DNA of 64,000 nt. Source: Roseibium polysiphoniae. GTDB taxonomy: Bacteria; Pseudomonadota; Alphaproteobacteria; Rhizobiales; Stappiaceae. Below are positions 28,004 to 36,005 of this stretch, in pieces; the stretch's first letter is position 1, and the number at the start of each line of letters is the position of its first letter. A model generated the notes under the pieces. That model was not told the origin of the DNA. It made no database searches and was given only the letters and a program-made list of their open reading frames with translations. The DNA lies in assembly GCF_014842925.1 (NCBI RefSeq), contig NZ_JACYXJ010000001.1:124001-188000 (forward strand). The letters run 5' to 3'. The translations under genes and the position numbers were made by a program.

Positions 28004-29183
28004 GGGAAACCTCACTGTTTGTGCCCCGATACCCCAATGCGGCGGCCAAGACCAGTGCTCCGGCTGCTGCAAGGGAGGCTGCCTGGAAATTTCCGGAAAG
28101 ATCGTAAAGAACCCCGGCGAACCAGGGACCGATCACTTGCCCGAGTCCAAAGCTAGCGGTCATCAAGGCGAGAATACGGCGCGGGTCACCGGTTGTCAGT
28201 TTTCGGGCCTCCATGAGACCAAGCGCCGTGATCCCCATGAAGGTTGCCCCCAAGAGAGCCGCGGCCAGAACCATGAGGACCGGCCCGCCGCCAGACACGC
28301 TGAGTGTGACGCCAACCGCCTCCACGAGACAGGCGATAGAAAACGCTGTGGCGGCGCCCGCCCGCGCTCCGATCCTGCTCCAGAACCAGATGGAGGGAGC
28401 AGCTGTGACGCCGACAATGAGCCAGACCAGTTCTTCAAGTCCGCTCAGTCCGGCATCCGCCCTGACGATCACCGAAATGAAGGTTGCCGTCACCACATAG
28501 CCGAAGCCGAACAGGCCATAAGCTGCGATCAGTCGCCAAAGCGCACCTGGAAAACGGTCTGGTGCCCTCGTCTCATTGGTGTCTGTTTGCGAGGCATGGG
28601 ACGTCTCTGGAAGTTCTGCCGGAAGCAGCAGAACAATGGCCAAGAGCAGGATCAATGTGGCTGCGGCGGCCGACAGCCAAAGGTCCTGCCAGTCGCTTCC
28701 AGCGTGCGAAAGCCCGGAAATAAGTAGTGCGGACAGCGCAATCCCGCATCCCACTCCGGCGAAATGTAGGGATGCGAACCCGGGCTTGCCGGCCCGGGTC
28801 AGCCCGTCGAGGACAAGGGCGGAGGAAAACACCATAGCGAAGGCGCTGGCAAAACCGCCTGCGAACCTGAAGAGGCAGAAGCCCAACAAGCCGGTGTCCA
28901 GGGACATTGCCGCCGTCGTCAAGGCGCTCGCGAAAAGCGCACCGAGCAGCCAATTGCGCTTGGAACCGGGAAGGTGGCCAAAGGACCCGGCGAGCGCGCC
29001 GATCAGATAGCCGAGGAAATTGGCCGCGGCGACAAGTCCCGCCTCGCTCGGCGCCAGGGGAACCGCCTCCGCCATGAAGGGAAGGATCGGCGTATAGACG
29101 AACCGTCCGATGCCCATCGCTGCGGCAAGCGACAACAGGCCGCCAATGGCAAGGCGAAGATGCAACGGAAAACGAGGAGGCAT
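27996..29183 (-). CDS. MFS transporter, YbfB/YjiJ family
   Basis: A 395-residue major-facilitator protein with 12 predicted membrane helices. The start GGLLSLAAAMGIGRFVYTPILPFM matches the YbfB/YjiJ group (MFS_4), and the second half has GFGYVVTATFISVIV and the ASFGLGQVIGPWFAG motif. Substrate is unknown; the family is mostly uncharacterised. The 57-residue gene is coupled to its 3' end. Start ATG 29183 lacks a strong Shine-Dalgarno. Confidence 0.9.
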   Translation of the reverse strand: MPPRFPLHLRLAIGGLLSLAAAMGIGRFVYTPILPFMAEAVPLAPSEAGLVAAANFLGYLIGALAGSFGHLPGSKRNWLLGALFASALTTAAMSLDTGLLGFCLFRFAGGFASAFAMVFSSALVLDGLTRAGKPGFASLHFAGVGCGIALSALLISGLSHAGSDWQDLWLSAAAATLILLLAIVLLLPAELPETSHASQTDTNETRAPDRFPGALWRLIAAYGLFGFGYVVTATFISVIVRADAGLSGLEELVWLIVGVTAAPSIWFWSRIGARAGAATAFSIACLVEAVGVTLSVSGGGPVLMVLAAALLGATFMGITALGLMEARKLTTGDPRRILALMTASFGLGQVIGPWFAGVLYDLSGNFQAASLAAAGALVLAAALGYRGTNSEVSRD

Positions 29184-29259
29184 TGGCGGGCGGGCACCTT
29201 GAAGAAATGAACCCGGCGGAGTGTGGCCTGCTCAATGGGAACTGGCAAGTGATCGCGCA

Positions 29260-29295
29260 AAAGCCTTGCAACAGCGTCCTGTTGCAAGGCTTTTT
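29260..29295 (-). terminator. Strong terminator after the small secreted-protein gene
   Basis: AAAGCCTTGCAACAG at 29260-29274 pairs with CTGTTGCAAGGCTTT at 29279-29293 across a four-base loop. It has A residues on the left and T residues on the right, so it can act on both strands; it fits the minus-strand gene ending at 29317. Confidence 0.85.
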
Positions 29296-29316
29296 GAAGC
29301 GCGAAAGCGGGCAATT

Positions 29317-29652
29317 TTAGTTGGTACTGCGGGCTGGCTTCAAAGCGGTCGGTGTCACGACTGTCGTCTTACGCGTGGCTTTGCGCAGACTGGACGACTT
29401 CATGGCCTGCAGCGATGCACCGGGGATCTGGCTTGTCGCGGACGCATGCTTCTCGTCGCAGAGCTTCAAGCTATCAGTATAGCATTGGTTCGGATATCCG
29501 GGGGTCGTGCTGTTACACCATGAAACCCAGTTGTTATAGCACTCGCCCAGGTTTGATCCCATGCCAGGGCCTGCTGTCGCGCTGAATGCGGACGCAGTAA
29601 GGATGACGCCGCTGGCGGCGATCGATGTCAAAATTGATTTTCTCAAGGTCAT
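29317..29652 (-). CDS. Small secreted hypothetical protein with four cysteines
   Basis: A 111-residue protein with a Sec signal peptide (MTLRKSILTSIAASGVIL then SAFSATA, cleavage near residue 27). The mature part has cysteines in GECYNN, VSWCNS, NQCYTD and KLCDEK, enough for two disulphides, then a basic Ser/Thr/Lys-rich tail that may be unstructured. GGGA precedes the ATG. No family recognised. A strong terminator follows. Probably periplasmic or secreted; function unknown. Confidence 0.75.
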   Translation of the reverse strand: MTLRKSILTSIAASGVILTASAFSATAGPGMGSNLGECYNNWVSWCNSTTPGYPNQCYTDSLKLCDEKHASATSQIPGASLQAMKSSSLRKATRKTTVVTPTALKPARSTN

Positions 29653-29771
29653 TTCATTTCTCCCAAAAAGATTTGAAACGGCGAAATCGCCGTGAGAAAT
29701 GATTTAGATCCAATCGCTCCTTGCCGGCGTGACAGCGATCACACTTCTGTGAATTCACTCACCTTTGGAGG

Positions 29772-30452
29772 TCATTCCGGCGGGCGCCAGCCGGCCGCTA
29801 TGGCTTCGATTTCGGAGCAGAACCAGCGTTCGCCCGCCGCCTCGTTGATCCGGGTTCGGTTGTAATGCGGTGACCACGGCGTGTGATAGATCCGGCCATT
29901 GGCGGAGATGTTACCTTTGATCGGACAGTTCTCTGGCACGGCCTGACTGGCAACCTGCCATTTCTTCGCCCGGTAGTCCCAGGGCGCTTCGAAGGTTCCT
30001 GCCCAAAGACCCTTCTGCCCAAGCTGCGCGGTTTCCTCTTCCATCACATAAGTCGTGGAATAGCGGCGAAAGGCCAGCGCATGACCTGAACGGATCATCT
30101 CGGCGTTTAGATTGCGGCCGCGCACATGGCAGGTCGCAATGCGCCGGTCGTAGGCATCATGCTGATCGCCCGTACAAGTGACCTGGCCGGTCTCGACCAG
30201 GCGCTCTAGAAAGCGCCGGGAGGCCTTTCCACAGGGCCAGGTCTTGCCGGCGGAGGTCTTGCAGGACTGAGCGAGTTCCGGTGCGTCGATGCCGTCCAGC
30301 CGGATCTTTTCCTGGCCAAACTCGATGGTGTCCCCGTCGATCACGCGGACGCTTCCACCCGATGTGCCGTCTGCAAGTGCAGGAAGCGGGATGACAATGA
30401 TGCCGAGCGCAAGAAAAAGCGCTCGCGAGCGCGATATAAACCGTCTGCACAT
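29772..30452 (-). CDS. Secreted thermonuclease-like (SNase) protein
   Basis: A 226-residue protein with an N-terminal signal peptide (to about residue 27, PALADG) and one staphylococcal-nuclease domain. Motifs: VRVIDGDTIEF, with R51 in IRLDGIDAPE as the likely Arg35 equivalent, E59 as Glu43, and R103/R104 in DAYDRRIATC as Arg87, so the catalytic set seems complete. Cysteine pairs in the nuclease core and the C-terminal extension (ENCPIKGNIS; RWFCSEIEA) suggest disulphides, fitting the periplasm. It probably degrades extracytoplasmic nucleic acid. The C-terminal extension is a small conserved module in such proteins. Confidence 0.88.
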   Translation of the reverse strand: MCRRFISRSRALFLALGIIVIPLPALADGTSGGSVRVIDGDTIEFGQEKIRLDGIDAPELAQSCKTSAGKTWPCGKASRRFLERLVETGQVTCTGDQHDAYDRRIATCHVRGRNLNAEMIRSGHALAFRRYSTTYVMEEETAQLGQKGLWAGTFEAPWDYRAKKWQVASQAVPENCPIKGNISANGRIYHTPWSPHYNRTRINEAAGERWFCSEIEAIAAGWRPPE

Positions 30453-30677
30453 TGAGAAAACCGTTTCGAATCAGATCTGCGGGAGGTCAAAGCGTGGCGT
30501 TGGCCGCATGTGGCTGCAAGCCGATCGCCGGCATTGGTCCTGCGTGTGCCGTGTTCTCTGTGGATGGACGTTTGGGAGCCGGGAGCGTGAAACACCGCCG
30601 CTTCGAAGTGACTTCAGGGAAAAACAACGAATTTGGTGTTTCCTGTCGTCGGTCTTGCCGAACTAGGGGGCAGTTCA

Positions 30678-31553
30678 TTGTTTGAGAAATTTTCAAAGAG
30701 CATCGAAACGGCGTTTTCACTTGGTGGCATTTGCTGGAAAGTGCTGATGCTGGACAAGGAAATGCTGATCTTCCCAATTCTCAGCACGTTGGCCGTATTC
30801 GGTCTGCTTGGCGGCATCTTCTGGCCAATGTGGTCCTCAGGTGAGTTTGAGACCTTCGTCAATTCCTTTGAGAGCGAAGCCGACTTCCAGAATGACCCAC
30901 GGGTCATCATTGGCGGTTTTCTGATTTATTTCGCCTGTTCCTTCATTGTGATCTTCTTCAACGCCGCGCTCCTGACCTGCGCCATGATCCGCTTTGCCGG
31001 AGGGGACCCGACGGTGATGGACGGGCTGCGGTCCTCTTGCCGCAACATTCACCAGATTTTCGTCTGGTCTCTCTTTGCCTCCACCATCGGCTACATCATC
31101 CAGATGATCGAAAGCCGGTTCGACGGACTGGCGCGCCTGTTCATCGGTGCGATAGGGACCGCTTGGGCCATCGCCATTTATTTCGCCATTCCAGTGCTGG
31201 TGGTGGACCGGGTCGGACCGATCGAAGCGGTCAAACGGTCCGTCTCGGCCATGCGCAAGACCTGGGGAACCGCATTGGCCTCCCACGCTGGTCTCGCCGG
31301 GCTGGGTACGCTGGCGGGCATCATCGGTTTCTTGTTGATCGCCGCCGGCGGTGTGCGTTTTGTGGATCAGCCGTCGGTTGCCTATTCCTTATGGGCCGCC
31401 GCCATTCTCTGGTTCACGGCGACGACGTTGATTATCACGACCCTGTCGTCGATCTTGAAGGCTGCACTTTACATTTACGCCGTTGAGGGCGTCGTGCCGC
31501 AGTATTTCGACGAGCGGACCATTCGCAGTGCCTTTGGGAAAAAGGACAGCTGA
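30678..31553 (+). CDS. DUF6159-like membrane protein
   Basis: A 291-residue multi-spanning protein with about six hydrophobic segments. TTG 30678 is chosen because AGGGGG lies seven bases upstream and the protein then starts LFEKFSKSIET, while the TTG at 30633 has no ribosome binding site. The mid-region GGDPTVMDGL and the VVDRVGPIEAVKRSV stretch recall DUF6159 proteins. No enzymatic motif is visible. Its role is unknown. It converges with the YciI gene 14 bases downstream. Confidence 0.78.
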   Translation: MFEKFSKSIETAFSLGGICWKVLMLDKEMLIFPILSTLAVFGLLGGIFWPMWSSGEFETFVNSFESEADFQNDPRVIIGGFLIYFACSFIVIFFNAALLTCAMIRFAGGDPTVMDGLRSSCRNIHQIFVWSLFASTIGYIIQMIESRFDGLARLFIGAIGTAWAIAIYFAIPVLVVDRVGPIEAVKRSVSAMRKTWGTALASHAGLAGLGTLAGIIGFLLIAAGGVRFVDQPSVAYSLWAAAILWFTATTLIITTLSSILKAALYIYAVEGVVPQYFDERTIRSAFGKKDS

Positions 31554-31567
31554 ACACGCTGTACGGA

Positions 31568-31855
31568 TCAGGCGACCAGAAACGCCAGACTGTCGTCTGC
31601 CCTGTTCGGCGCAACCTCGGTGACTTCCGCGCTTACGACCTTCTCCACCACGAAGGGGTCCTGATCGATGCGAGCTTGCAGCGCGTCACGATCAGAGCCG
31701 CGCGCCAGAACCATGCCACCGCCATTGGGTTTCAAGCTGCCGACAAGCAGAAAGACTCCGTCGTCAAATCCTTTCTGGATCCAGGCCTTGTGCTGTTCCA
31801 TAAAGTGCGGGGCAGCGGCTTTGTTCTCGGCGAATTTCAGAAAAACGATAAACAC
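31568..31855 (-). CDS. YciI-family protein
   Basis: A 95-residue small protein of the YciI/YCII fold, starting at GTG 31855 with GGGAG upstream. The family histidine is probably H22 in MEQHKAWIQKG, with D31-D32 nearby. YciI-like proteins are putative small hydrolases or dehydrochlorinase-like enzymes without known substrates. The gene lies 11 bases after a TetR regulator on the same strand and is very likely in its operon, under the tandem operator at 32475-32516. Confidence 0.86.
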   Translation of the reverse strand: MFIVFLKFAENKAAAPHFMEQHKAWIQKGFDDGVFLLVGSLKPNGGGMVLARGSDRDALQARIDQDPFVVEKVVSAEVTEVAPNRADDSLAFLVA

Positions 31856-31866
31856 TGGGGGACTCC

Positions 31867-32442
31867 CTAGTTGGCGGCTTGGATGTGCGTGCGAACCCAG
31901 TCGGTCATCGCGTCAACCTCCCGCCGAACGAAATTCTCATCCTTGAAGGCGTTTGCGAGGACTGCAACGCCCTGACTGCGTGCAACGAGGTGTAGGGCAA
32001 GCTCCTCGGCGTCATTCTTGCGGCCGAGTGCCCTGAATTGACCAGTGAGCCAGTCATTGAAAAGGGTGAAGAGCTCATTCGCCCGTGGTTGGGCATTGTG
32101 GGAGAGTTTCGTCAGTTCGATCGCGAGCGTTCCGACCGGGCAGCCATGGGCCATGATCTTCGACTGGTTGGTGACTAAGATCAGAATGAAGCAGCCAATC
32201 CGTGTTTCAGGCGTATCTCCATCTGCCTCCCAGCGGTCAAGTAATTCGCGTGTTTTTGCGATGCGACGATCGATGACAGCGTCCAGAATGTCGTCCTTCG
32301 ATTTGAAGTGATAGTAGAAATTCCCGCGAGAAATCTGGACCGCGCCGGCGATGTCGGCAAACGATGTTGCCTCGAAGCCCTGGCTGTAAAATAGCTCATC
32401 TGCCGCCTCTACGATCTGGCCGCGCGTTGAATGCTTGCTCAT
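31867..32442 (-). CDS. TetR/AcrR-family repressor
   Basis: A 191-residue regulator. The N-terminal HTH is standard: IVEAADELFYSQGFEATSFADIAGAVQISRGNFYYHFKSKDDIL at about 9-52. The C-terminal ligand-binding domain includes IMAHGCPVGTLAIELTKL with a cysteine in a position seen in the TetR_C groups. ATG 32442 is chosen; a start 21 bases upstream would overrun the likely operator region. Two palindromic sites lie just upstream, so autoregulation is likely. The yciI gene follows. Confidence 0.9.
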   Translation of the reverse strand: MSKHSTRGQIVEAADELFYSQGFEATSFADIAGAVQISRGNFYYHFKSKDDILDAVIDRRIAKTRELLDRWEADGDTPETRIGCFILILVTNQSKIMAHGCPVGTLAIELTKLSHNAQPRANELFTLFNDWLTGQFRALGRKNDAEELALHLVARSQGVAVLANAFKDENFVRREVDAMTDWVRTHIQAAN

Positions 32443-32474
32443 GCGAATATCACCTGAACCCAAGAAAATTCATT

Positions 32475-32516
32475 TAGGACGCTTGTCCTATAAAGTGAAT
32501 TAGGACAATTGTCCCA
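32475..32516. promoter_or_regulatory. Tandem palindromic operator of the TetR gene
   Basis: TAGGACGCTTGTCCTA at 32475-32490 is a perfect 16-base palindrome; TAGGACAATTGTCCCA at 32501-32516 is a near copy, 26 bases centre to centre. The shared core AGGAC-N4-GTCC sits 33 bases or more upstream of the TetR start. This arrangement is typical of a self-regulating TetR repressor. Confidence 0.78.
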
Positions 32517-32736
32517 GAAGAGTCAAGGCTGAAATAGCTCGTTGAATCTCGGCCAATGAGTTGGGGCAGGCGGCGGCAAGGGGGAAAAAACAACAAAAAT
32601 ATTTTTTTATTTCGCGACTCGGACATTGCCGTCTCGCTTCGGGGCTCCTAAATTGCGCCTCGAAGCGGAGGAGACGAAAGGGGCCCTATCGGTCCTGACA
32701 GCCTCCGCCGGTCACCGGACCCAAAGGAGTTTTGCT
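32517..32736 (+). promoter_or_regulatory. Promoter region and leader of sodB
   Basis: AT-rich block at 32588-32612 including the palindrome AAAAATATTTTT (32595-32606), then a GC-richer leader. AAGGAG at 32724-32729, seven bases before ATG 32737, is the ribosome binding site. An iron- or oxidative-stress-linked regulator could act here, but no clear Fur or Irr box was recognised. Confidence 0.45.
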
Positions 32737-33336
32737 ATGTCTTTCGAACTTCCCGCACTGCCTTATGCCTATGATGCTCTCGGCCCCTACATGTCTGCCG
32801 AGACGTTGGAATTCCACCACGACAAGCACCATCAGGCCTATGTCACCAACGGCAACAATCTTCTGAAAGACAGCGGTCTTGAAGGCAAGACTCTTGAAGA
32901 GATCGTCAAGGAAAGCTTCGGCAAGAACGCTGGCCTCTTCAACAATGCGGGCCAGCATTACAACCACCTGCACTTCTGGAACTGGATGAAGAAGGACGGC
33001 GGTGGCACGTCTCTCCCAGGCGTTCTCGCTTCCAAGATCGACAGCGATCTGGGCGGCTACGACAAGTTCAAGGCAGACTTCATGGCTGCTGGCGCGACCC
33101 AGTTCGGCTCCGGCTGGGCCTGGTTGGCGCTCAAGGACGGCAAGCTGGAAGTGATGAAGACCCCGAACGGCGAAAACCCGCTGGTTCATGGTGCAACACC
33201 ACTGCTTGGCTGTGACGTTTGGGAACACTCCTATTACATCGATTACCGCAACGCGCGTCCGAAGTACCTCGAAGCCTTCGTCGACAATCTGATCAACTGG
33301 GACTACGTCCTCGAGCTTTACGAAGCCGCTTCCTGA
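32737..33336 (+). CDS. sodB: Superoxide dismutase, Fe type
   Basis: A 199-residue cytoplasmic enzyme converting superoxide to oxygen and hydrogen peroxide. Metal ligands are H27 (EFHHDKHHQAY), H77 (AGQHYNHLHFW), D160 and H164 (CDVWEHSYY). The outer-sphere glutamine Q73, four residues before H77, is the position seen in Fe-SODs, where Mn-SODs have glycine, so iron is favoured; cambialistic use cannot be excluded. The long in-frame upstream extension to 32626 is not used because AAGGAG precedes ATG 32737. A strong terminator follows. Confidence 0.96.
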   Translation: MSFELPALPYAYDALGPYMSAETLEFHHDKHHQAYVTNGNNLLKDSGLEGKTLEEIVKESFGKNAGLFNNAGQHYNHLHFWNWMKKDGGGTSLPGVLASKIDSDLGGYDKFKADFMAAGATQFGSGWAWLALKDGKLEVMKTPNGENPLVHGATPLLGCDVWEHSYYIDYRNARPKYLEAFVDNLINWDYVLELYEAAS

Positions 33337-33362
33337 TCGGTATCGAAATTCCGCGTTTCGAG

Positions 33363-33389
33363 AACCCCGGCCCTCGCGCCGGGGTTTTT
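33363..33389 (+). terminator. Rho-independent terminator of sodB
   Basis: AACCCCGG at 33363-33370 pairs with CCGGGGTT at 33379-33386, followed by further T residues. Confidence 0.88.
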
Positions 33390-33530
33390 GCATTCCTGTT
33401 CTCTTTTCAGTGTTTCCATTGCGGTTCGTTTATATCTCATGTCTGATCACAGGCTCGTGATCTGTCATCCTTTGCTTGATCGGTCCGGGTATAATTGCCA
33501 GTGTTCAGTTCTCTTGGAGAGGAGAGCGAA

Positions 33531-33986
33531 ATGCGTAAACTGGTACTGGGAATGGCGCTCGCCGCCGTGACATCCCTCGGTGTGACATCTGTGATCGCGG
33601 CTGATGATCCGATCGAAATCAGAAAATCCATCATGCAGTCTGTTGGTGCGGCAGCCGGTCTTGGCGGCGGCATGATGAAGGGCGAAGTTGCCTATACCCC
33701 AGCCGCGGGCAAGGCGGTTATTGCCGCCATGGACGCATCCGCCCATTCCTTTGGCTCTTTCTTTCCGGCAGGATCGGAAGCGGGTGACACCACTGCCTCA
33801 CCGAAAATCTGGGAAGACGCAGCAGGTTTCGAAGCCGCTCTTGCCAAGTTTTCTGAAACGACCGGCGCGGCGATGGCAGCGTCTGGCAAGAGCGGACCGG
33901 CGGACGTGGATGCCTTCAAGGCGGCGATGGGTCCGGTCTTCGGCAACTGCAAGTCCTGCCATGAGGCCTTCCGCGTAAAGAAATAG
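33531..33986 (+). CDS. Cytochrome c' (class II c-type cytochrome)
   Basis: A 151-residue periplasmic haem protein: signal peptide to about residue 23 (SVIAAD), a four-helix-bundle-type sequence starting IEIRKSIMQSVGAA, and the haem site CKSCH at 140-144 near the C-terminus, as in cytochromes c' and c556. Such proteins bind NO or shuttle electrons. GGAGAGGAG precedes the ATG. A diheme cytochrome gene follows 19 bases later, so the two form an operon. Confidence 0.92.
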   Translation: MRKLVLGMALAAVTSLGVTSVIAADDPIEIRKSIMQSVGAAAGLGGGMMKGEVAYTPAAGKAVIAAMDASAHSFGSFFPAGSEAGDTTASPKIWEDAAGFEAALAKFSETTGAAMAASGKSGPADVDAFKAAMGPVFGNCKSCHEAFRVKK

Positions 33987-34005
33987 CGCCTGAGGGATAA
34001 GGACG

Positions 34006-34929
34006 TTGAAAAAGCTTGTCGCAATTCTCGTGATCGTTGGTCTGGCAGGGGCTGCGGCAGGCTGGATACTGACTGTGCCCGAAACCCTGTCGAAGACGCA
34101 GATCGCGGATCTCCCCTCCGGTGATCCTGTGAACGGGGAACTGCTGTTCTGGGCTGGTGGCTGTACGTCATGTCATGCTGCACCCGGTGCGACAGGTGAC
34201 GACAAGCTGTTGCTGGGCGGCGGGCTCAAGCTGGAAACGCCCTTCGGCGATTTTGTCGCGCCGAATATTTCGAGCGATCAGGAGGACGGCATCGGCGGCT
34301 GGTCGAAAGTCGACTTCGCAAATGCCATGCTGACAGGAACGTCTCCTCAAGGAAGCCATCTCTACCCAGCCTTCCCCTATACTTCCTATGCGCGGATGAC
34401 CTTGTCTGATGTCGCCGATCTTTACGCCTTCATGACGTTTCTGCCAGCCGTCAGCGGCAAGGCAGCGGCCCATGAACTAGGGTTCCCCTTCAATATTCGC
34501 CGCGGCCTTGGCCTTTGGAAGCTCTTGAATCTGAGTTCCGAACCAGTGGTGTCTGCACCGGCGGCGGGAAGCGACGCTGATCCCGATCTCTGGCAGCGCG
34601 GCCGCTATCTGGTCGAGGGACCCGGGCACTGCGGCGAATGTCATACGCCGCGCGATCTTATGGGCGGACTGGACAAGTCTCGTTGGATGTCCGGTGCGGC
34701 AGCAGCCTCCGGCGAGGGAAGGGTGCCAGGACTTGATCCGGAATCTGATATCGGCAGTTGGAGTGCCGCCGACATCGCTTACTACCTCGAAAGTGGCTTT
34801 ACCCCTGAGTATGACAGCGTCGGCGGCGAGATGGTCTCCGTGCAGGAAAACATGGCCAGATTGCCGGCTGGCGACCGGGAGGCAATCGCCGCCTACCTGC
34901 AGGCCCTTCCGGCCGCCGACACAAATTGA
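34006..34929 (+). CDS. Diheme cytochrome c
   Basis: A 307-residue protein starting at TTG 34006, supported by GAGGG eight bases upstream. A single N-terminal hydrophobic segment (residues 4-22) serves as signal or anchor. Two haem sites are present: CTSCH at 53-57 and CGECH at 209-213, each in its own cytochrome domain, with candidate distal methionines in YARMTLSD and RWMSGAA. The domain layout resembles the cytochrome subunit of membrane dehydrogenases (gluconate/alcohol type), but no dehydrogenase gene is adjacent. It is probably an electron carrier working with the upstream cytochrome c'. Confidence 0.9.
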   Translation: MKKLVAILVIVGLAGAAAGWILTVPETLSKTQIADLPSGDPVNGELLFWAGGCTSCHAAPGATGDDKLLLGGGLKLETPFGDFVAPNISSDQEDGIGGWSKVDFANAMLTGTSPQGSHLYPAFPYTSYARMTLSDVADLYAFMTFLPAVSGKAAAHELGFPFNIRRGLGLWKLLNLSSEPVVSAPAAGSDADPDLWQRGRYLVEGPGHCGECHTPRDLMGGLDKSRWMSGAAAASGEGRVPGLDPESDIGSWSAADIAYYLESGFTPEYDSVGGEMVSVQENMARLPAGDREAIAAYLQALPAADTN

Positions 34930-34962
34930 CGCAAAACGCGGTCCCGACAAGCAGCGACCAGC

Positions 34963-35337
34963 TCAGAGCGCGAAGATGGCTTCGACCTCCAGCGCAAGTT
35001 CTGGCGCAAACAGACCGTTGACGATCACCATCGAGCTGGCCGGGACCTGTTCTGCGTAGCGCTCAGTGAGGGCATCGCGCAGCGACGGGATGCTGGCGGG
35101 GTCGGTGATGAACACCGTAACCTTGACCAGCTTTTCCATCGAAGATCCCTGGCTGGTCGCAATGCGCTCAAGCTGGTCGAATATGGCAGCTGCCTGTGCT
35201 GAAGCGGAGGCGGACTGGGCACCGGTTCCGAAGGCGGTGAAACCCGAAGTATAAAGCGTGTCGCCGTGCCGTACGGCGTGGCTATAGGGCCCGACCGGCA
35301 GACCGAGCTCTGGAAGATTGATCCGGGTGAGAGGCAT
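34963..35337 (-). CDS. RidA-family protein lacking the usual active-site arginine
   Basis: A 124-residue protein of the YjgF/YER057c/UK114 family. ATG 35337 has AAGGA upstream. Typical RidA enamine/imine deaminases have an arginine in the motif Pro-Ala-Arg near residue 105; here the motif is PASSM with serine S101, so deaminase activity is doubtful and the protein fits Rid subfamilies without that residue. It ends a three-gene minus-strand cluster with a DUF2798 and a monooxygenase gene, facing a LysR gene. Confidence 0.87.
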   Translation of the reverse strand: MPLTRINLPELGLPVGPYSHAVRHGDTLYTSGFTAFGTGAQSASASAQAAAIFDQLERIATSQGSSMEKLVKVTVFITDPASIPSLRDALTERYAEQVPASSMVIVNGLFAPELALEVEAIFAL

Positions 35338-35360
35338 GACAAATTTCCTTTTGAGATGAC

Positions 35361-35576
35361 TCAGATGCGGCGGATGATTTGTGCCGTCAGCGCCTGAATG
35401 AGCGGTCCGAGAAGGAAGGCGATCGAAAAGGCCGCGGGCCAGGCAAGCAGGAACGCTGACATCCATTGGTCAGCGAAACCGTCGTGCCAGCCCAGGTTGA
35501 TGAGGGTGACCCAGCCGGACATCAAGAACGACAGGAAGAAGGACATGAGCGCCGAAAAGACGAGGCGTGTTTTCAT
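35361..35576 (-). CDS. DUF2798 small membrane protein
   Basis: A 71-residue protein with two hydrophobic helices: VFSALMSFFLSFLMSGWVTLINLG and WMSAFLLAWPAAFSIAFLLGPLI. This is the full pattern of DUF2798, whose role is unknown. It sits between RidA (23 bases) and the monooxygenase (14 bases) genes and is probably co-transcribed with them. Confidence 0.83.
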   Translation of the reverse strand: MKTRLVFSALMSFFLSFLMSGWVTLINLGWHDGFADQWMSAFLLAWPAAFSIAFLLGPLIQALTAQIIRRI

Positions 35577-35590
35577 CTTGTCGTCGGTGC

Positions 35591-35902
35591 TCAGCTGTTG
35601 GCCGCAGTGCGATGCGCACCGATCTTGCCCAGCTTCTCGATGTAGGCCACCTGTGTGTAGTTCTTCGCCAGATGGTCGAGCGTGTGCTGCGCTTCAAAAT
35701 GCGCTGTCAAGGCCGCCTGGTTCACCCAGCATTCCCAAAGCGTGAATTTGGACGGGTCAGCCTTTTGCTGACGGATCTCGAACAGGATGCACCCCGGTTC
35801 ACGAGAGGTTTTTTCCATCAGCAGCTGCAAGGCCTGTTCAGCGATTGCTGCATCAGTCCCAGGTGTCAGTTCGATGCCGGCACTTACCCAAAGCGTTTCC
35901 AT
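35591..35902 (-). CDS. Antibiotic biosynthesis monooxygenase (ABM/YgiN-like) protein
   Basis: A 103-residue dimeric alpha-beta barrel protein. It starts with ETLWVSAGIELTPG and has the common REPGCILFEIRQQKADPSKFTLWECWVNQAALTAHF segment, as in quinol monooxygenase YgiN and related small cofactor-free oxygenases. GGAG lies upstream of ATG 35902. It is first in the minus-strand operon with DUF2798 and RidA and is divergent from a LysR gene, which probably controls it. Confidence 0.85.
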   Translation of the reverse strand: METLWVSAGIELTPGTDAAIAEQALQLLMEKTSREPGCILFEIRQQKADPSKFTLWECWVNQAALTAHFEAQHTLDHLAKNYTQVAYIEKLGKIGAHRTAANS

Positions 35903-36005
35903 GTGATCTCCGTTCCTCGCAATTGAATGGCGAAGACACTTCTATCGATTTCATTAAGTGGAAAAAATGTTGAATTGATCATGATTAAATTCCATAAATG
36001 AAATC
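35903..36005. promoter_or_regulatory. Divergent LysR control region
   Basis: AT-rich spacer. GATTTCAT at 35947-35954 is repeated in inverted orientation as ATGAAATC at 35998-36005, and ATCATGAT at 35978-35985 is a perfect palindrome between them. These are candidate sites for the LysR protein encoded next to it. Confidence 0.5.
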
